From: Bacteroidales bacterium
Lineage (GTDB): Bacteria > Bacteroidota > Bacteroidia > Bacteroidales > GCA-2748055
NCBI GenBank assembly: GCA_029210585.1
Contig: JARGFP010000002.1
Coordinates: 62,001-126,000 of the forward strand
Length of the DNA stretch: 64,000 nucleotides
Reading direction: 5' to 3'
In this document: piece by piece, positions 51,028 to 60,234 of the stretch
How the letters are laid out: each line of letters begins with the position of its first letter
Numbering within the stretch: position 1 is the first letter of the stretch
Position numbers and translations under genes: made by a program
Notes under the pieces: model-generated
Seen by the model: only the letters and a program-made list of their open reading frames with translations
Databases searched by the model: none
What the model was told of the DNA's origin: nothing

Positions 51028-53511
51028 ATGCAAATGCCCGAATCATATGCCGAAGTAATCCTGCCGCTTGCCCTGAAAGGGACTTTTACCTACGTGGTTT
51101 CCGCGGGCGAAAAGGATGCTGCACTGCCTGGAATGCGGGTACTGGTGCAGTTCGGCAAGCAGAAACTGTATTCAGGGATCATCAGTGAAGTGCACCACCA
51201 GGCGCCGGAACATTTTCATCCCAAACCGGTGTTGTCATTTCTGGACGATGCACCGATCGTAACCGAATTGCAGCTGCAATTCTGGAAGTGGCTTTCCGAT
51301 TATTATATGTGTACCATTGGTGAAGTGATGCACGCGGCCCTGCCCAACGGGCTGAAGCTTGCAAGTGAGACTGTGCTCCAGGCCGGTCAGGATGACATTC
51401 AACCGGGAACGCTCACTGATGAAGAACAGGTGATGCTTGAATTCCTTGAGGATGCAGGAAAAGTGAGTCTCAACGAGGTGTTGAAAAGCCATTTTGGCAA
51501 TGACGGTGTGCGGCTGGTAAAACGGCTGGTGGAGCGGGGTGTGGTCAGCACCGATCAGCATATACGAAAATCTTACCGGCCCCGCAAGGTTTCCTGTATC
51601 GGGCTTGCCGGGGAATATACAGACGAACCGGCCTATGTGGCCTGTCTTGAAAGTCTTTCCAGGGCACCTGCCCAGGCCAGGGCCATGGAACTGTATGCGG
51701 AGGTTTCGGAAATATTCAGCTCCGGTTCTGTACCCCGGGAAGTTGAACGCAGTGCACTCACTGAAGCTGGTGCTTCACCTGCAGCACTTTCGGGTTTAAT
51801 AAAGAAAGGCGTATTCAGGTTGTATGAAAAGACCGTTTCACGGATCCACCACATTGCCGAGGCAGGCAGTGAGGCACCCCTTTCCCCGCTGGCCGGTTTC
51901 CAGGAGCAGGCAATCGGTGAGATCAGGAAACATTTTGATACATTTCCGGCAGTATTGCTGCATGGGATTACTTCCAGCGGGAAGACCGAAATATACATGC
52001 ACCTGATCCAGGAACAGATCGACCGGGGCAAACAGGTATTGTACCTGTTGCCGGAAATCGCCCTGACCACCCAGATCATCCGGCGCCTGGCAAAGGTGTT
52101 CGGGTCAAAGATCGGGGTATACCACAGCAGGTACAACGATATGGAGCGGGTTGAGGTATACCGCAACCTGGCCGGACTGACGGAAAAGGAACCCTATTCA
52201 GTGATCCTTGGTGTGCGTTCCGCGGTATTCCTGCCTTTTCAGCAACTGGGACTGGTGATCGTGGATGAGGAACATGAAAATACCTACAAGCAGCATGATC
52301 CGGCTCCCCGTTACCATGCACGGGATGCAGCGACCATCCTGGGATTATTCACCGGAGCAAAGGTGTTGATGGGAACGGCTACACCGTCATTTGAGACCCT
52401 TTACAACACCATGGCCGGTAAGTACGGGCTGGTGAAGCTTGACAAGCGGTTCGGGGAGGTGGAGATGCCGGAGATCATTATTGCTGATGTGGCACGGGCC
52501 CGCAAGCGGAAGCAGCTGCGCGCACACTTCACTCCCGAGCTGATCACGGCACTTGAAGAGACGCTGGCTGCAGGACAACAGGCGATCCTGTTTCAGAACC
52601 GCCGGGGACATTCCAATTACCTGCATTGTGAAGCGTGCGGGTACATCCTCAAATGCCGGAGTTGTGATGTCAGCCTGACCTACCACAAGTTCAGTAACGA
52701 TATGTTGTGTCATTACTGTGGTTTCAGGATGCCGGTTCCTGTGCAATGTCCCGAATGTCATGCCACCGGGATGCAGATGCGCGGCTTTGGTACGGAGAAA
52801 ATTGAGGATGAGATTGCCGCATTGTTCCCGGATGTATCGGTGGGAAGGCTCGACCTGGATAAATCGAAAAGCCGGCGCAGTTTTGAAAAGCTGATTTCAG
52901 ATTTTGAATATGGCCGGACGCAGATCCTGGTGGGAACACAGCTGGTTACGAAGGGACTGGATTTTGATCATGTGGGATTGGTGGGGATCATTGATGCTGA
53001 CTCGATGCTGAATTTCCCTGATTTCAGGGCATTTGAGCGCAGCTTCCAGCTGATGGTGCAGGTAAGTGGCCGGGCAGGGCGCCGGCAGAAGCGGGGGAAG
53101 GTGGTGATCCAGACAATGGACCCGGAGCACCCTGTGATCCGACATGTGCTGGGCAATACATTCGAACCATTCTTCGAGGTGCAGATGCAGGAGCGGAAGA
53201 TGTTCAGGTACCCGCCCTACACCAGGCTGATCAGGATCACCCTGAAACATGAGATTCCATCGATCCTCGACGGGGGATCTGTTTTCATGGCCAACGAACT
53301 GCGGGAAATTTTCGGTGGCAGGGTATTTGGTCCGCAGCAGCCCGCAGTGGGAAGAACACACGGGAAATATATCAAACAAATACTGCTGAAGATTGAGAAG
53401 GAGGCTTCGGTTGAGCGGGCCAAGGGACTGATTGCGGAACTGGTTGACATTTTTTCCAAAAATCCGGTGTACAGGCAGATTCGGCTGACGGTGGATGTGG
53501 ATCCGTTGTAG
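51028..53511 (+). CDS. priA: Primosomal protein N' (replication restart helicase PriA)
   Basis: SF2 helicase that reloads the replisome at stalled forks. The 827-residue protein has a DNA-binding N-domain (about 1-110), Walker A GITSSGKTEIYMHLI near 313, DEEH in VIVDEEHENTYKQHDPAPRY near 412, a zinc-binding domain with four Cys pairs between residues ~533 and 577 (CEACGY, CRSCDV, CHYCGF, CPECHA), and the helicase C-domain with QVSGRAGRRQKRG near 675. ATG 51028 is preferred over an in-frame TTG four codons upstream. No partner gene is linked. Confidence 0.95.
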   Translation: MQMPESYAEVILPLALKGTFTYVVSAGEKDAALPGMRVLVQFGKQKLYSGIISEVHHQAPEHFHPKPVLSFLDDAPIVTELQLQFWKWLSDYYMCTIGEVMHAALPNGLKLASETVLQAGQDDIQPGTLTDEEQVMLEFLEDAGKVSLNEVLKSHFGNDGVRLVKRLVERGVVSTDQHIRKSYRPRKVSCIGLAGEYTDEPAYVACLESLSRAPAQARAMELYAEVSEIFSSGSVPREVERSALTEAGASPAALSGLIKKGVFRLYEKTVSRIHHIAEAGSEAPLSPLAGFQEQAIGEIRKHFDTFPAVLLHGITSSGKTEIYMHLIQEQIDRGKQVLYLLPEIALTTQIIRRLAKVFGSKIGVYHSRYNDMERVEVYRNLAGLTEKEPYSVILGVRSAVFLPFQQLGLVIVDEEHENTYKQHDPAPRYHARDAATILGLFTGAKVLMGTATPSFETLYNTMAGKYGLVKLDKRFGEVEMPEIIIADVARARKRKQLRAHFTPELITALEETLAAGQQAILFQNRRGHSNYLHCEACGYILKCRSCDVSLTYHKFSNDMLCHYCGFRMPVPVQCPECHATGMQMRGFGTEKIEDEIAALFPDVSVGRLDLDKSKSRRSFEKLISDFEYGRTQILVGTQLVTKGLDFDHVGLVGIIDADSMLNFPDFRAFERSFQLMVQVSGRAGRRQKRGKVVIQTMDPEHPVIRHVLGNTFEPFFEVQMQERKMFRYPPYTRLIRITLKHEIPSILDGGSVFMANELREIFGGRVFGPQQPAVGRTHGKYIKQILLKIEKEASVERAKGLIAELVDIFSKNPVYRQIRLTVDVDPL

Positions 53512-53530
53512 TCGCTGGAAATTAAATTTT

Positions 53531-53538
53531 TATCTTTG
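53531..53538 (+). promoter_or_regulatory. -7 promoter element TATCTTTG for the heptose kinase gene
   Basis: Fits TAnnTTTG. A TTG at 53506-53508 sits 22 bp upstream, one more than the usual maximum spacing. Confidence 0.5.
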
Positions 53539-53561
53539 TCGAAACTTAATCCATTTTCTCC

Positions 53562-54611
53562 ATGTTTGAAGCCGCCGACCTTAAAAAATTCTTTGAATAC
53601 ATCTCTAACCGAAAGGTATTGATCATCGGTGATGTAATGATCGACACCTACCTCTGGGGGAAGGTCGACCGGGTATCCCCCGAAGCACCGGTGCCGATCG
53701 TTTCCGATATTATTGAGGAGAACAGGCTGGGAGGAGCTGCAAATGTGGCGCTGAATATCAAATCCATGGGAGCTGTTCCGATCCTTTGTTCCGTGATCGG
53801 AGGTGACGAACGCGGAGCCGTTTTTCTCGACCTGCTCGGGGAGCAAAACCTGTCCGATGTCGGAATCACGGTGGATGATTACAGGATCACTACCCAGAAA
53901 ACAAGGGTCATCTCCGGTTTCAAACACCTGTTGCGCATCGATGAAGAGATAGAAAATCCGCTTTCAAGAAGTATACAGAACAAATTCATTGAGATTGTAC
54001 TGAACCTCATGGAGACCGGTCGCATTGACGCCCTCATCTTCCAGGATTATGACAAGGGGGTGGTAACGCCCTCTATCATTTCCCGGGTAACAACGCTTGC
54101 AAACAGGTTGAATATACCGGTGATGGTGGATCCGAAATTCAGGAATTTCCAGAAGTACAAAGAGGTGACCGTGTTCAAACCCAACCTGAAGGAGTTCCTG
54201 AAAGGAGTGAAGCTGGATGCAAAGAAATCGGATATTGACAAACTGGTGACTGCCGGAGAAGCATTCAGGCTACAGCAAAAGATCGGGGTATTGCTTGTAA
54301 CGCTGGCCAACAACGGCATCCTGGTTTTTGAAGCTGGAAAACACTATCACATACCTGCGAACAACAGGCGAGTTACGGATGTTTCGGGAGCCGGGGACAC
54401 GGTGATCAGTTTAGCAGCGCTTTCCTATGCCAGTGGAATGAATGCCGAACAGATGGGAGCGCTCTCGAATCTTGCGGGCGGACAGGTATGTGAAAAATCG
54501 GGCGTGGTTCCGGTGAACAGGGAGCAGTTAAGGGTGGAATGTGAACAGTTACTGCCGGAGAATGCAGGAACCGGAACAACATCTGCAGGAGCAGGTGCAG
54601 CATCCGAATGA
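53562..54611 (+). CDS. PfkB-type kinase, probable D-glycero-beta-D-manno-heptose-7-phosphate kinase
   Basis: PfkB-fold sugar kinase likely acting in ADP-heptose synthesis for LPS cores. Residues RKVLIIGDVMIDTYLWGKVDRVSPEAPVPI (landmarks GDVMIDTYLWGKV and SPEAPVPI, near 20-45) and NRLGGAANVALNIKSMGA near 57-73 match the RfaE1/HldE kinase domain, and the anion-hole/catalytic DVSGAGDTVISL is near 275. The cytidylyltransferase domain of bifunctional HldE is absent, as in split systems. The last ~16 residues (TGTTSAGAGAASE) come from a 42-bp repeat that overruns the stop codon. Confidence 0.85.
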   Translation: MFEAADLKKFFEYISNRKVLIIGDVMIDTYLWGKVDRVSPEAPVPIVSDIIEENRLGGAANVALNIKSMGAVPILCSVIGGDERGAVFLDLLGEQNLSDVGITVDDYRITTQKTRVISGFKHLLRIDEEIENPLSRSIQNKFIEIVLNLMETGRIDALIFQDYDKGVVTPSIISRVTTLANRLNIPVMVDPKFRNFQKYKEVTVFKPNLKEFLKGVKLDAKKSDIDKLVTAGEAFRLQQKIGVLLVTLANNGILVFEAGKHYHIPANNRRVTDVSGAGDTVISLAALSYASGMNAEQMGALSNLAGGQVCEKSGVVPVNREQLRVECEQLLPENAGTGTTSAGAGAASE

Positions 54612-54675
54612 GCCGGAACAACATCTGCAGGAACCGGTGCAGCATCCAAATGAACCGGAACAACATCCGCCGGAG
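54568..54675 (+). repeat. 42-bp tandem repeat (2.6 copies) across the heptose-kinase stop
   Basis: Units at 54568-54609 and 54610-54651, with a partial third from 54652, about 90% identical. The TGA of the kinase (54609-54611) spans the junction of units one and two. In another frame the repeat reads EPEQHLQEQVQHPN. Confidence 0.88.
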
Positions 54676-54838
54676 GTTAATGTACCGGCCTTGCATTCAT
54701 TTTTAATCCATGAGTTAGAATGCCTCCTGCACAGAGCAGGAAGCTGTAAATAAATGTTTTACGGTTCATGGTTTTTCGAATGTCATACAATTTACAAAAT
54801 CCGGATGCGTTTTAACAGTAACCAACCCCTGAATCAGT
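54612..54838. other. 227-bp intergenic region
   Basis: Holds the rest of the 42-bp repeat up to about 54675, then AT-rich sequence with no convincing gene and no full match to TAnnTTTG. Confidence 0.5.
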
Positions 54839-55447
54839 ATGAAAAAAATCATCTTCGCCCTGTTGGTTCTTGCAGCCCTCCCGTTGCAGGGACAACGTTT
54901 TTTTCTGCAGTTGCAGCCGGAAGCAGGTGTTTCCTCGTTTACGTCTGGAATCATACCGTATGAACTGCGGTCCTCTTACCAGGTGACGCTTGCCTGGGGT
55001 CTTCAGCTGAACGACCGGTCTGCCGTCAGGCTCGGCTTCGGCGTCCAGCAGTCTGGAGCCAGGAGCACCATCATTTATGCTGCAGGCGGCGTAACAACCC
55101 GGGACATTCTTTACCAGGACGTCTATTTCATCAAGGTCCCGGTGGATTACTCCATCAGCCTGGGCAGCCGTGGTCTCTTTACCCTGGATGCAGGCGCCTA
55201 TTATAACCTGAACATCACCGACCAGGTCGTCGATATGGAAATCAATGATGGTTATTTGCCTTTATATGCGGAAGATTATACAAAAGATGATGTAGGTCTG
55301 CGTTTGCGTCCTGCTGTCAGCATTCCTTTTTCCCCGAAGGTTTCCCTTTCACTGGGCATCCTGCAGGAGTTCGGACTGGTGACATTTTTGCGGCAAACGC
55401 ATCATTACAATACTTACCTGTCTGCTGGTATGCAAGTGCAGCTCTAG
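54839..55447 (+). CDS. Outer-membrane beta-barrel protein
   Basis: A 202-residue secreted barrel of the PorT/OMP_b-brl kind common in Bacteroidota. Signal peptide residues 1-18 (KKIIFALLVLAALPLQGQ). Then alternating hydrophobic strands: FFLQLQPEAGVSSFTSG, YQVTLAWGLQLNDRSAVRLG and a terminal LSAGMQVQL that ends in Leu. The function is unknown. It lies 227 bp after the kinase, and is not obviously linked to it. Confidence 0.8.
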   Translation: MKKIIFALLVLAALPLQGQRFFLQLQPEAGVSSFTSGIIPYELRSSYQVTLAWGLQLNDRSAVRLGFGVQQSGARSTIIYAAGGVTTRDILYQDVYFIKVPVDYSISLGSRGLFTLDAGAYYNLNITDQVVDMEINDGYLPLYAEDYTKDDVGLRLRPAVSIPFSPKVSLSLGILQEFGLVTFLRQTHHYNTYLSAGMQVQL

Positions 55448-55474
55448 CGGGATTTTCGCATCCTCAATTCCGCA

Positions 55475-55496
55475 CATGCCTGAAAACCCAGGCATG
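55475..55496. terminator. Hairpin between convergent genes (weak terminator)
   Basis: CATGCCTG (55475-55482) pairs perfectly with CAGGCATG (55489-55496). It lies between the barrel gene and the sulfatase stop, but lacks a T-tract on either side, so intrinsic termination is doubtful. Confidence 0.35.
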
Positions 55497-55540
55497 CCTG
55501 TCATTCGACATTGCCCATCAAGTTTCGAAGCGTATCGATT

Positions 55541-57397
55541 TCAGGAGTGTTGCGGGTATTTTTCCACGAGGTATTCCTGCATGCGGATCTCGTACGACTG
55601 CTCTTTTTCATCGAGATCGAGATGACGGACTGTCTCCATGAGCTCCTGTCCGTCGTCACCCATCAGATCGGTAATATTCAGGACGGTGAGCATGGCGTAG
55701 GAATTTGCCAGGAGCAGTTCCTCCAGGATGTTCATACCTTGTTGCTTTTTACCCGCCTTGATAAGTGTCCAGGCTGCAAGCGCCCTGACCTCGTGGGACG
55801 GATCATTTTGTGCCTCTGTTCCTGCGAGTTCATCATGCAGCAGGAAGCAACCCACCATCGACCAGTACCTTACCCCGACTTCCGGGTGGTTCAGACCAGC
55901 CCGCAGCTTGTCGAGGTTGTCCGGGTCCTGTTCCAGTGCGATATCAGAGATATCAAGAAGTTGCTCCAGGTTGTACAATTTGGGATCACGAACGACTTCA
56001 TATAGTGTAAGGTCATGTTGTTTTGCTATTCTGACCAGTTCACTTTCGGGCAGCAGCCCCGCGTCATGGATCTGAAGCTGCCATTCACGTAAAGCGGTTC
56101 TCATCTGGTCAGCCCTGTTGGCATAGCCGGGCTCGTTGATCAGGTTGTTACTGTTGTCCCAATCTTCTCCGAGGCTGTACAATTCCTCTGTATAGACCTT
56201 CGGAAAGAAGTACTTTGACTGTTCTGAAGGCAGATTTCCACTACGCACAGCTTCTTCCCAGGTTACTGAGGCGGTCATTTTCCACAGGTAGTTCAGGTGT
56301 TGCATCCATGGCACCTGGGGCATGTAATTCCGGATGTACACGAATTCCTTGTCATACACGGCCCTGGCATTGTCCTGGCGTTCATCCATTCTTCCCCTGA
56401 AGGAAAAGTGGTAAGTTCTTTCAGGTTCTTTATTATTACCGAGAAATATTTTTCCCTGCATTTGTCCGGGTACTTCGGCACCTGCAAGACTCAGCCATGT
56501 TTTGGGCATATCGATGAAGCTGACGATCTGTTCAACCACATCTCCCGGATTATCTGCTGGGTACAGCGATTTGTACTTTTCCGGTATCCGGATGATCAGG
56601 GGGGTGTGGATCCCGCTTGCAAAAAGGTACCTTTTGCTGCGCGGAAGCACACCTCCATGGTCGGAGCAATAGATCACGATGGTATTTTCAGCCATGCCTG
56701 ATGCTTCCAGTTTTGCCAGTACCTCACCAACGTATGCATCCATTCGCTGAACGGCATCGTGGTATTTTGCATAGTTTTTCCTGATGTCGGGGAGGTCAGG
56801 GTGATAGTTGCGCAATGCAGTATTTGCAGGATCATATATGGTGTTTTCAACATCGCCCTGGGCCCTGCTTTCGTGGGAATCAAAGAAATTCACGATCTTG
56901 AAAAAGGGTTGGTTCTGTTTGAGCAATTCCCAATCGACCGATGCTCCGTCACCCTCCTTGTCCATATCATCCCAGCAATCTGCATCTGCTCTTCCACCGA
57001 TATTATAATCAGTTTTTTTCCCATTACTCACGTAGTATCCCGCCGCTTTCAGGTAGTCAGGATAATAACCGACCTGGTCGTGCGGGATCACGTAGCGGCT
57101 TCGCATATTGTGTGTTCCTGTGGAGAGTGCATGCATCCCGGTGATCCATGTGCTCCTGGAAGGAGCACATACCGGGGCATTGGCATAGGAATGGGTATAG
57201 CGGAATCCTTCCATGGAAAGGGCATCGATATTGGGTGTGCCGGCAAATTCATTTCCATAGCAGCCCACCCATTGTATGTTATTGTCCTCGCTGGTGAGCC
57301 AGAGAATATTTGGGCGTTCCCCTGCGCGTGTTCTGGCGGAAAAAAGTGCCAGTAAAATAACCATTGCACTAAACAGTTGCATGCCTGGTTTTCTCAT
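55541..57397 (-). CDS. Secreted sulfatase with C-terminal repeat-like domain
   Basis: Formylglycine-dependent arylsulfatase-family enzyme. The 618-residue protein has a signal peptide (about 1-25), metal-binding Asp38 in LWLTSEDNN, and the maturation motif CAPSR with Cys77 (converted to formylglycine by an anaerobic or aerobic maturase), then THNMRSRYVIP and YCSDHGGVLPRSKRYLF near 265. After about 440 comes a ~170-residue helical region with HEAT-like segments (HPEVGVRYWSMVGCFLL, HEVRALAAWTLIKAG) not needed for catalysis. Substrate unknown. It is the last gene of a minus-strand group with an oxidoreductase and a DUF1080 protein. Confidence 0.9.
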   Translation of the reverse strand: MRKPGMQLFSAMVILLALFSARTRAGERPNILWLTSEDNNIQWVGCYGNEFAGTPNIDALSMEGFRYTHSYANAPVCAPSRSTWITGMHALSTGTHNMRSRYVIPHDQVGYYPDYLKAAGYYVSNGKKTDYNIGGRADADCWDDMDKEGDGASVDWELLKQNQPFFKIVNFFDSHESRAQGDVENTIYDPANTALRNYHPDLPDIRKNYAKYHDAVQRMDAYVGEVLAKLEASGMAENTIVIYCSDHGGVLPRSKRYLFASGIHTPLIIRIPEKYKSLYPADNPGDVVEQIVSFIDMPKTWLSLAGAEVPGQMQGKIFLGNNKEPERTYHFSFRGRMDERQDNARAVYDKEFVYIRNYMPQVPWMQHLNYLWKMTASVTWEEAVRSGNLPSEQSKYFFPKVYTEELYSLGEDWDNSNNLINEPGYANRADQMRTALREWQLQIHDAGLLPESELVRIAKQHDLTLYEVVRDPKLYNLEQLLDISDIALEQDPDNLDKLRAGLNHPEVGVRYWSMVGCFLLHDELAGTEAQNDPSHEVRALAAWTLIKAGKKQQGMNILEELLLANSYAMLTVLNITDLMGDDGQELMETVRHLDLDEKEQSYEIRMQEYLVEKYPQHS

Positions 57398-57446
57398 CTG
57401 TTTTATTTTAAATTAACAGGTCAGATAGCGTACCCCGGTGTTACGT

Positions 57447-57515
57447 CAGTATTGACACTGGTGCTGTTTCAGTGTTAACGCTGGTACTATGTTAGTTTGT
57501 ACCTGAGCGCTGTGT
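57447..57515. repeat. Degenerate ~23-bp repeat between sulfatase and oxidoreductase
   Basis: Three degenerate CAGTnTTnACnCTGGTnCT-like units begin near 57447, 57470 and 57493. They fill most of the 117-bp gap. Confidence 0.4.
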
Positions 57516-58852
57516 CAGATAACAGGTTCCCATCCGGGTTCATACTCCCTTCCCCAGAGCTTCATTGCATCCTGGTAAAGCATTTTTCCGGTGTTGGGAT
57601 CGATATCAAATCCGCTGTTGATCCGGTAGGCGACATTGCTGTAGTGCACCATGGCCATGCTGACGGCAGCATCTGCGATGGGGGCCATCAGTTTTTCCGT
57701 GTCCCGGATGGAATTGAAGAAGTTTTCCACGTGCAGGGTTGAAGTGCTTCCACCTCCGCCCAGAGCTGTTCCTGCTTCCTCTGAATCCGATTCATTGTTT
57801 TTTACCAGTCCCCCTTTGCGGTCATAGATCATGTACTTGTTCCTGTCGACATATACGCTTCCTTCGCTGCCATAAATGATTGTACCGCGACCTGTCCCGT
57901 AAGTGTCGTAGCCGTTCCTGCTGATCCCTGACCACTTGATGGATTTGTTGTCATCGAATTTGTAGGTTGCCTCCATGGTATCGTACATTTCCCATCCGTC
58001 GTCAAGGAACTGTCCCTTGGTTGCATCCACATCAACCCTGTTGGGGAATCCTACCTGCAGTGCCCAGCGTGCCACATCCATTTCATGGGTGCCGTTGTTA
58101 CCGGCCTCAGCAGTTCCGTAATCCCAGCCATACCAGTGCCAGTTATAGTTCCATGTTTCTTCGGTATATCCTCTCCTGGGGGCAGGTCCCTGGAACAGTT
58201 CCCAGTCAAGTCCGCCGGGAACCGGAGCAGGTTTCTGTACAGGAACACGACCGCGCTTGTTGGTATAAAAAGCAATTGCTTTATATGGAATACCAATTTC
58301 GCCGTTATGGATGGCATTGATCACCTGGATGGTATGAAAGGATGAGCGCTGCTGGTTTCCCATCTGCACCACCCGGTCGTATTTCTTCTGGGCCTCCACC
58401 AGGAGTTCGTTTTCGAACATGTTATGACTGCAGGGTTTTTCCACGTAGACATGTTTTCCTTCCCTGATGGCCATAATGGATCCCGGGGCGTGCCAGTGGT
58501 CGGGTGTGGCGTTGATGACCGCGTCCACTTTTTTGTCTGCAAATACCTTCCGCAGGTCCTTCTCCAGGCGGGCCTTGTAATCGATCTTTTTATCAAATAA
58601 TGCAGCTGCTTCCGTTAGCTGGGAAGGCATCACATCGCAGAGGTAGGACAATTCAATATTGTTGCTTTTTTTTGCAATTGCCTCGGGATAAGCACCAAGA
58701 CGGCGGCCCAGTCCGATGATGGCTACATGGATCCGGTCATTTGCTCCCAGGATTCTTTTGTAACTCTTTGCTGAGAGGCTCATGCCGCCCACCATCAGTC
58801 CTGCCGCTGTGGCTCCTGTTTGTTTAATAAATCTCCTCCTGTCGGTTTGCAT
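57515..58852 (-). CDS. Tat-exported Gfo/Idh/MocA-family oxidoreductase
   Basis: A 445-residue NAD(P)-dependent dehydrogenase-family protein with a twin-arginine signal (DRRRFIKQTGATAAGLMVGG at 4-23), so it is exported folded via TatC and acts in the periplasm. The Rossmann domain has VAIIGLGRRLG near 50, INATPDHWHAPGS near 115 and EKPCSHNMFENELL near 137. The C-domain resembles the fragment at the window's left edge. Bacteroidota genomes hold many such exported members, which act on sugars. It starts 2 bp after the DUF1080 gene and so is co-transcribed with it. Confidence 0.9.
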   Translation of the reverse strand: MQTDRRRFIKQTGATAAGLMVGGMSLSAKSYKRILGANDRIHVAIIGLGRRLGAYPEAIAKKSNNIELSYLCDVMPSQLTEAAALFDKKIDYKARLEKDLRKVFADKKVDAVINATPDHWHAPGSIMAIREGKHVYVEKPCSHNMFENELLVEAQKKYDRVVQMGNQQRSSFHTIQVINAIHNGEIGIPYKAIAFYTNKRGRVPVQKPAPVPGGLDWELFQGPAPRRGYTEETWNYNWHWYGWDYGTAEAGNNGTHEMDVARWALQVGFPNRVDVDATKGQFLDDGWEMYDTMEATYKFDDNKSIKWSGISRNGYDTYGTGRGTIIYGSEGSVYVDRNKYMIYDRKGGLVKNNESDSEEAGTALGGGGSTSTLHVENFFNSIRDTEKLMAPIADAAVSMAMVHYSNVAYRINSGFDIDPNTGKMLYQDAMKLWGREYEPGWEPVI

Positions 58853-58854
58853 TA

Positions 58855-60234
58855 CTATAAAGTTTTAATTTTGATATTCTTGAAACTTACTTTGTCTCCA
58901 TGGTCCTGCAGCAGGATATGTCCGGTGCGGGCTTCGCCGAAATTCGGCCAGACCTTGTATTTGCTCTCGGCCACCAGGTCTTTCCATTGCTGGCCGCTGC
59001 GGTTGTATTTCACCACCAGGATCCCATTCAGGTAATGTTCCACGTCATCGCCACGCACAATGATTTTTGCCCTGTTCCAGCCATAGCCGTTTGTGCGTTT
59101 TTCTTGCTGAAGATCCGGGTTATACCTCTTCGCATTGGCAGGGATAAGGTCATACAGGGAAGCCAGGGTCCGGTTACCGTTCTTTCCCATTTTTGCATCG
59201 GGATGATTTTTATCGTCGAGGATCTGGTATTCACATCCGATGGAGGAGCCTGCGCCCTGGTTCAGTTCGGTATCGACAAAATACTTGATTCCGCTGTTGG
59301 CACCTTCGGTTATTTTGAAGTCTACTTCAAGAATGAAGTTTTCATACTTATCTGTTGTGACAATGTCGCCGCCATTTCTTGATTCAGCGCCATCGGCCTG
59401 TTCCACGGACAGGATGCCGTCGGCAATGATCCATCCATCTTCCGGAAACGTCTCCAGTTTGGCGCCCCTCCATCCTTTGGTGGTTTCGCCGTCCCACAGG
59501 AGTTTCCATCCTTCGTCTTGTTCCCTTTCGGACAACGTGTTTTCCAGGTAGCTTACCTGGGTGACATCGGGATTTTCCGGTGTTTTATGTTCCTCAAGAT
59601 TGATGGTACATATCTCAATATTTTTGAACATGTTTTTCTGTCCTTCCAGTGCTTCATTGTTGCCGATGCTGTGCACCTGAAGGCCGATGAAACCTTCGGC
59701 ATCCACATCATCTATGAGATTGGCAAATTCCACCCCGTTCACAAATGTCCTGAGGCTGTTGCCAATGGCTTCGATCCGGTAGGTGTTCCACTCACCCGGC
59801 TTGAAGGCACTTTTTGCTTCCTGGTTGTATTCCATCGGATACAGCCATCCTCTCCTGGCCTCATCGTATATGCCACCGGTCCAGGATCTTATCCCGGGAT
59901 CAAGTTCCATCTGGTAGCCATGTACACGGCCATCCCTGTATTCCGGATTGCTTTGTGCGCGGAACATGACGCCGGAATTGCCCTCTTCAAATTTTGCTTC
60001 CAAAGTAAGGATGAAATCACCGAAAGTCTCCTCAGTACAGAGGAAGGTATTCGGTGTTCCGGTAACGCATCTTCCCACGATTAAACCATCCTCAACGGTG
60101 TAGGGTGCTTCCCCGTTTTTCACTTCCCATCCGGAAAGATCTTTGCCATTGAACAGAGGAACGAAATCATCTTTTTGCTGACAGGCAGACAGCGCCAGGC
60201 TGATGAAGAAAAAAAGAACAGTTGTTTTTTTCAT
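58855..60234 (-). CDS. DUF1080 (3-keto-disaccharide hydrolase) lipoprotein, two domains
   Basis: Lipoprotein (lipobox LALSAC, Cys18) with two tandem DUF1080 domains, about 26-205 and 235-459, each starting with a W/F-x-x-LW/FNGK-type strand ([25 protein letters not shown]). DUF1080 proteins have a concanavalin-like fold, and some have been linked to 3-keto-glycoside hydrolysis. Together with a Tat-exported oxidoreductase, it is consistent with a periplasmic oxidise-then-cleave route, which is inference. It heads the minus-strand group; a 16-bp palindrome lies 69 bp upstream. Confidence 0.85.
   Translation of the reverse strand: MKKTTVLFFFISLALSACQQKDDFVPLFNGKDLSGWEVKNGEAPYTVEDGLIVGRCVTGTPNTFLCTEETFGDFILTLEAKFEEGNSGVMFRAQSNPEYRDGRVHGYQMELDPGIRSWTGGIYDEARRGWLYPMEYNQEAKSAFKPGEWNTYRIEAIGNSLRTFVNGVEFANLIDDVDAEGFIGLQVHSIGNNEALEGQKNMFKNIEICTINLEEHKTPENPDVTQVSYLENTLSEREQDEGWKLLWDGETTKGWRGAKLETFPEDGWIIADGILSVEQADGAESRNGGDIVTTDKYENFILEVDFKITEGANSGIKYFVDTELNQGAGSSIGCEYQILDDKNHPDAKMGKNGNRTLASLYDLIPANAKRYNPDLQQEKRTNGYGWNRAKIIVRGDDVEHYLNGILVVKYNRSGQQWKDLVAESKYKVWPNFGEARTGHILLQDHGDKVSFKNIKIKTL

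Noticed and set aside
54541-54753. Frame with EPEQHLQ-type repeats next to the heptose kinase
   Set aside because: It overlaps the kinase in another frame; the repeats are simply the 42-bp array read in a second phase. Kept only as an observation on the repeat.
55475-55496. Strong terminator between the barrel and sulfatase genes
   Set aside because: The hairpin is perfect but has no T-tract; only a weak call is made.
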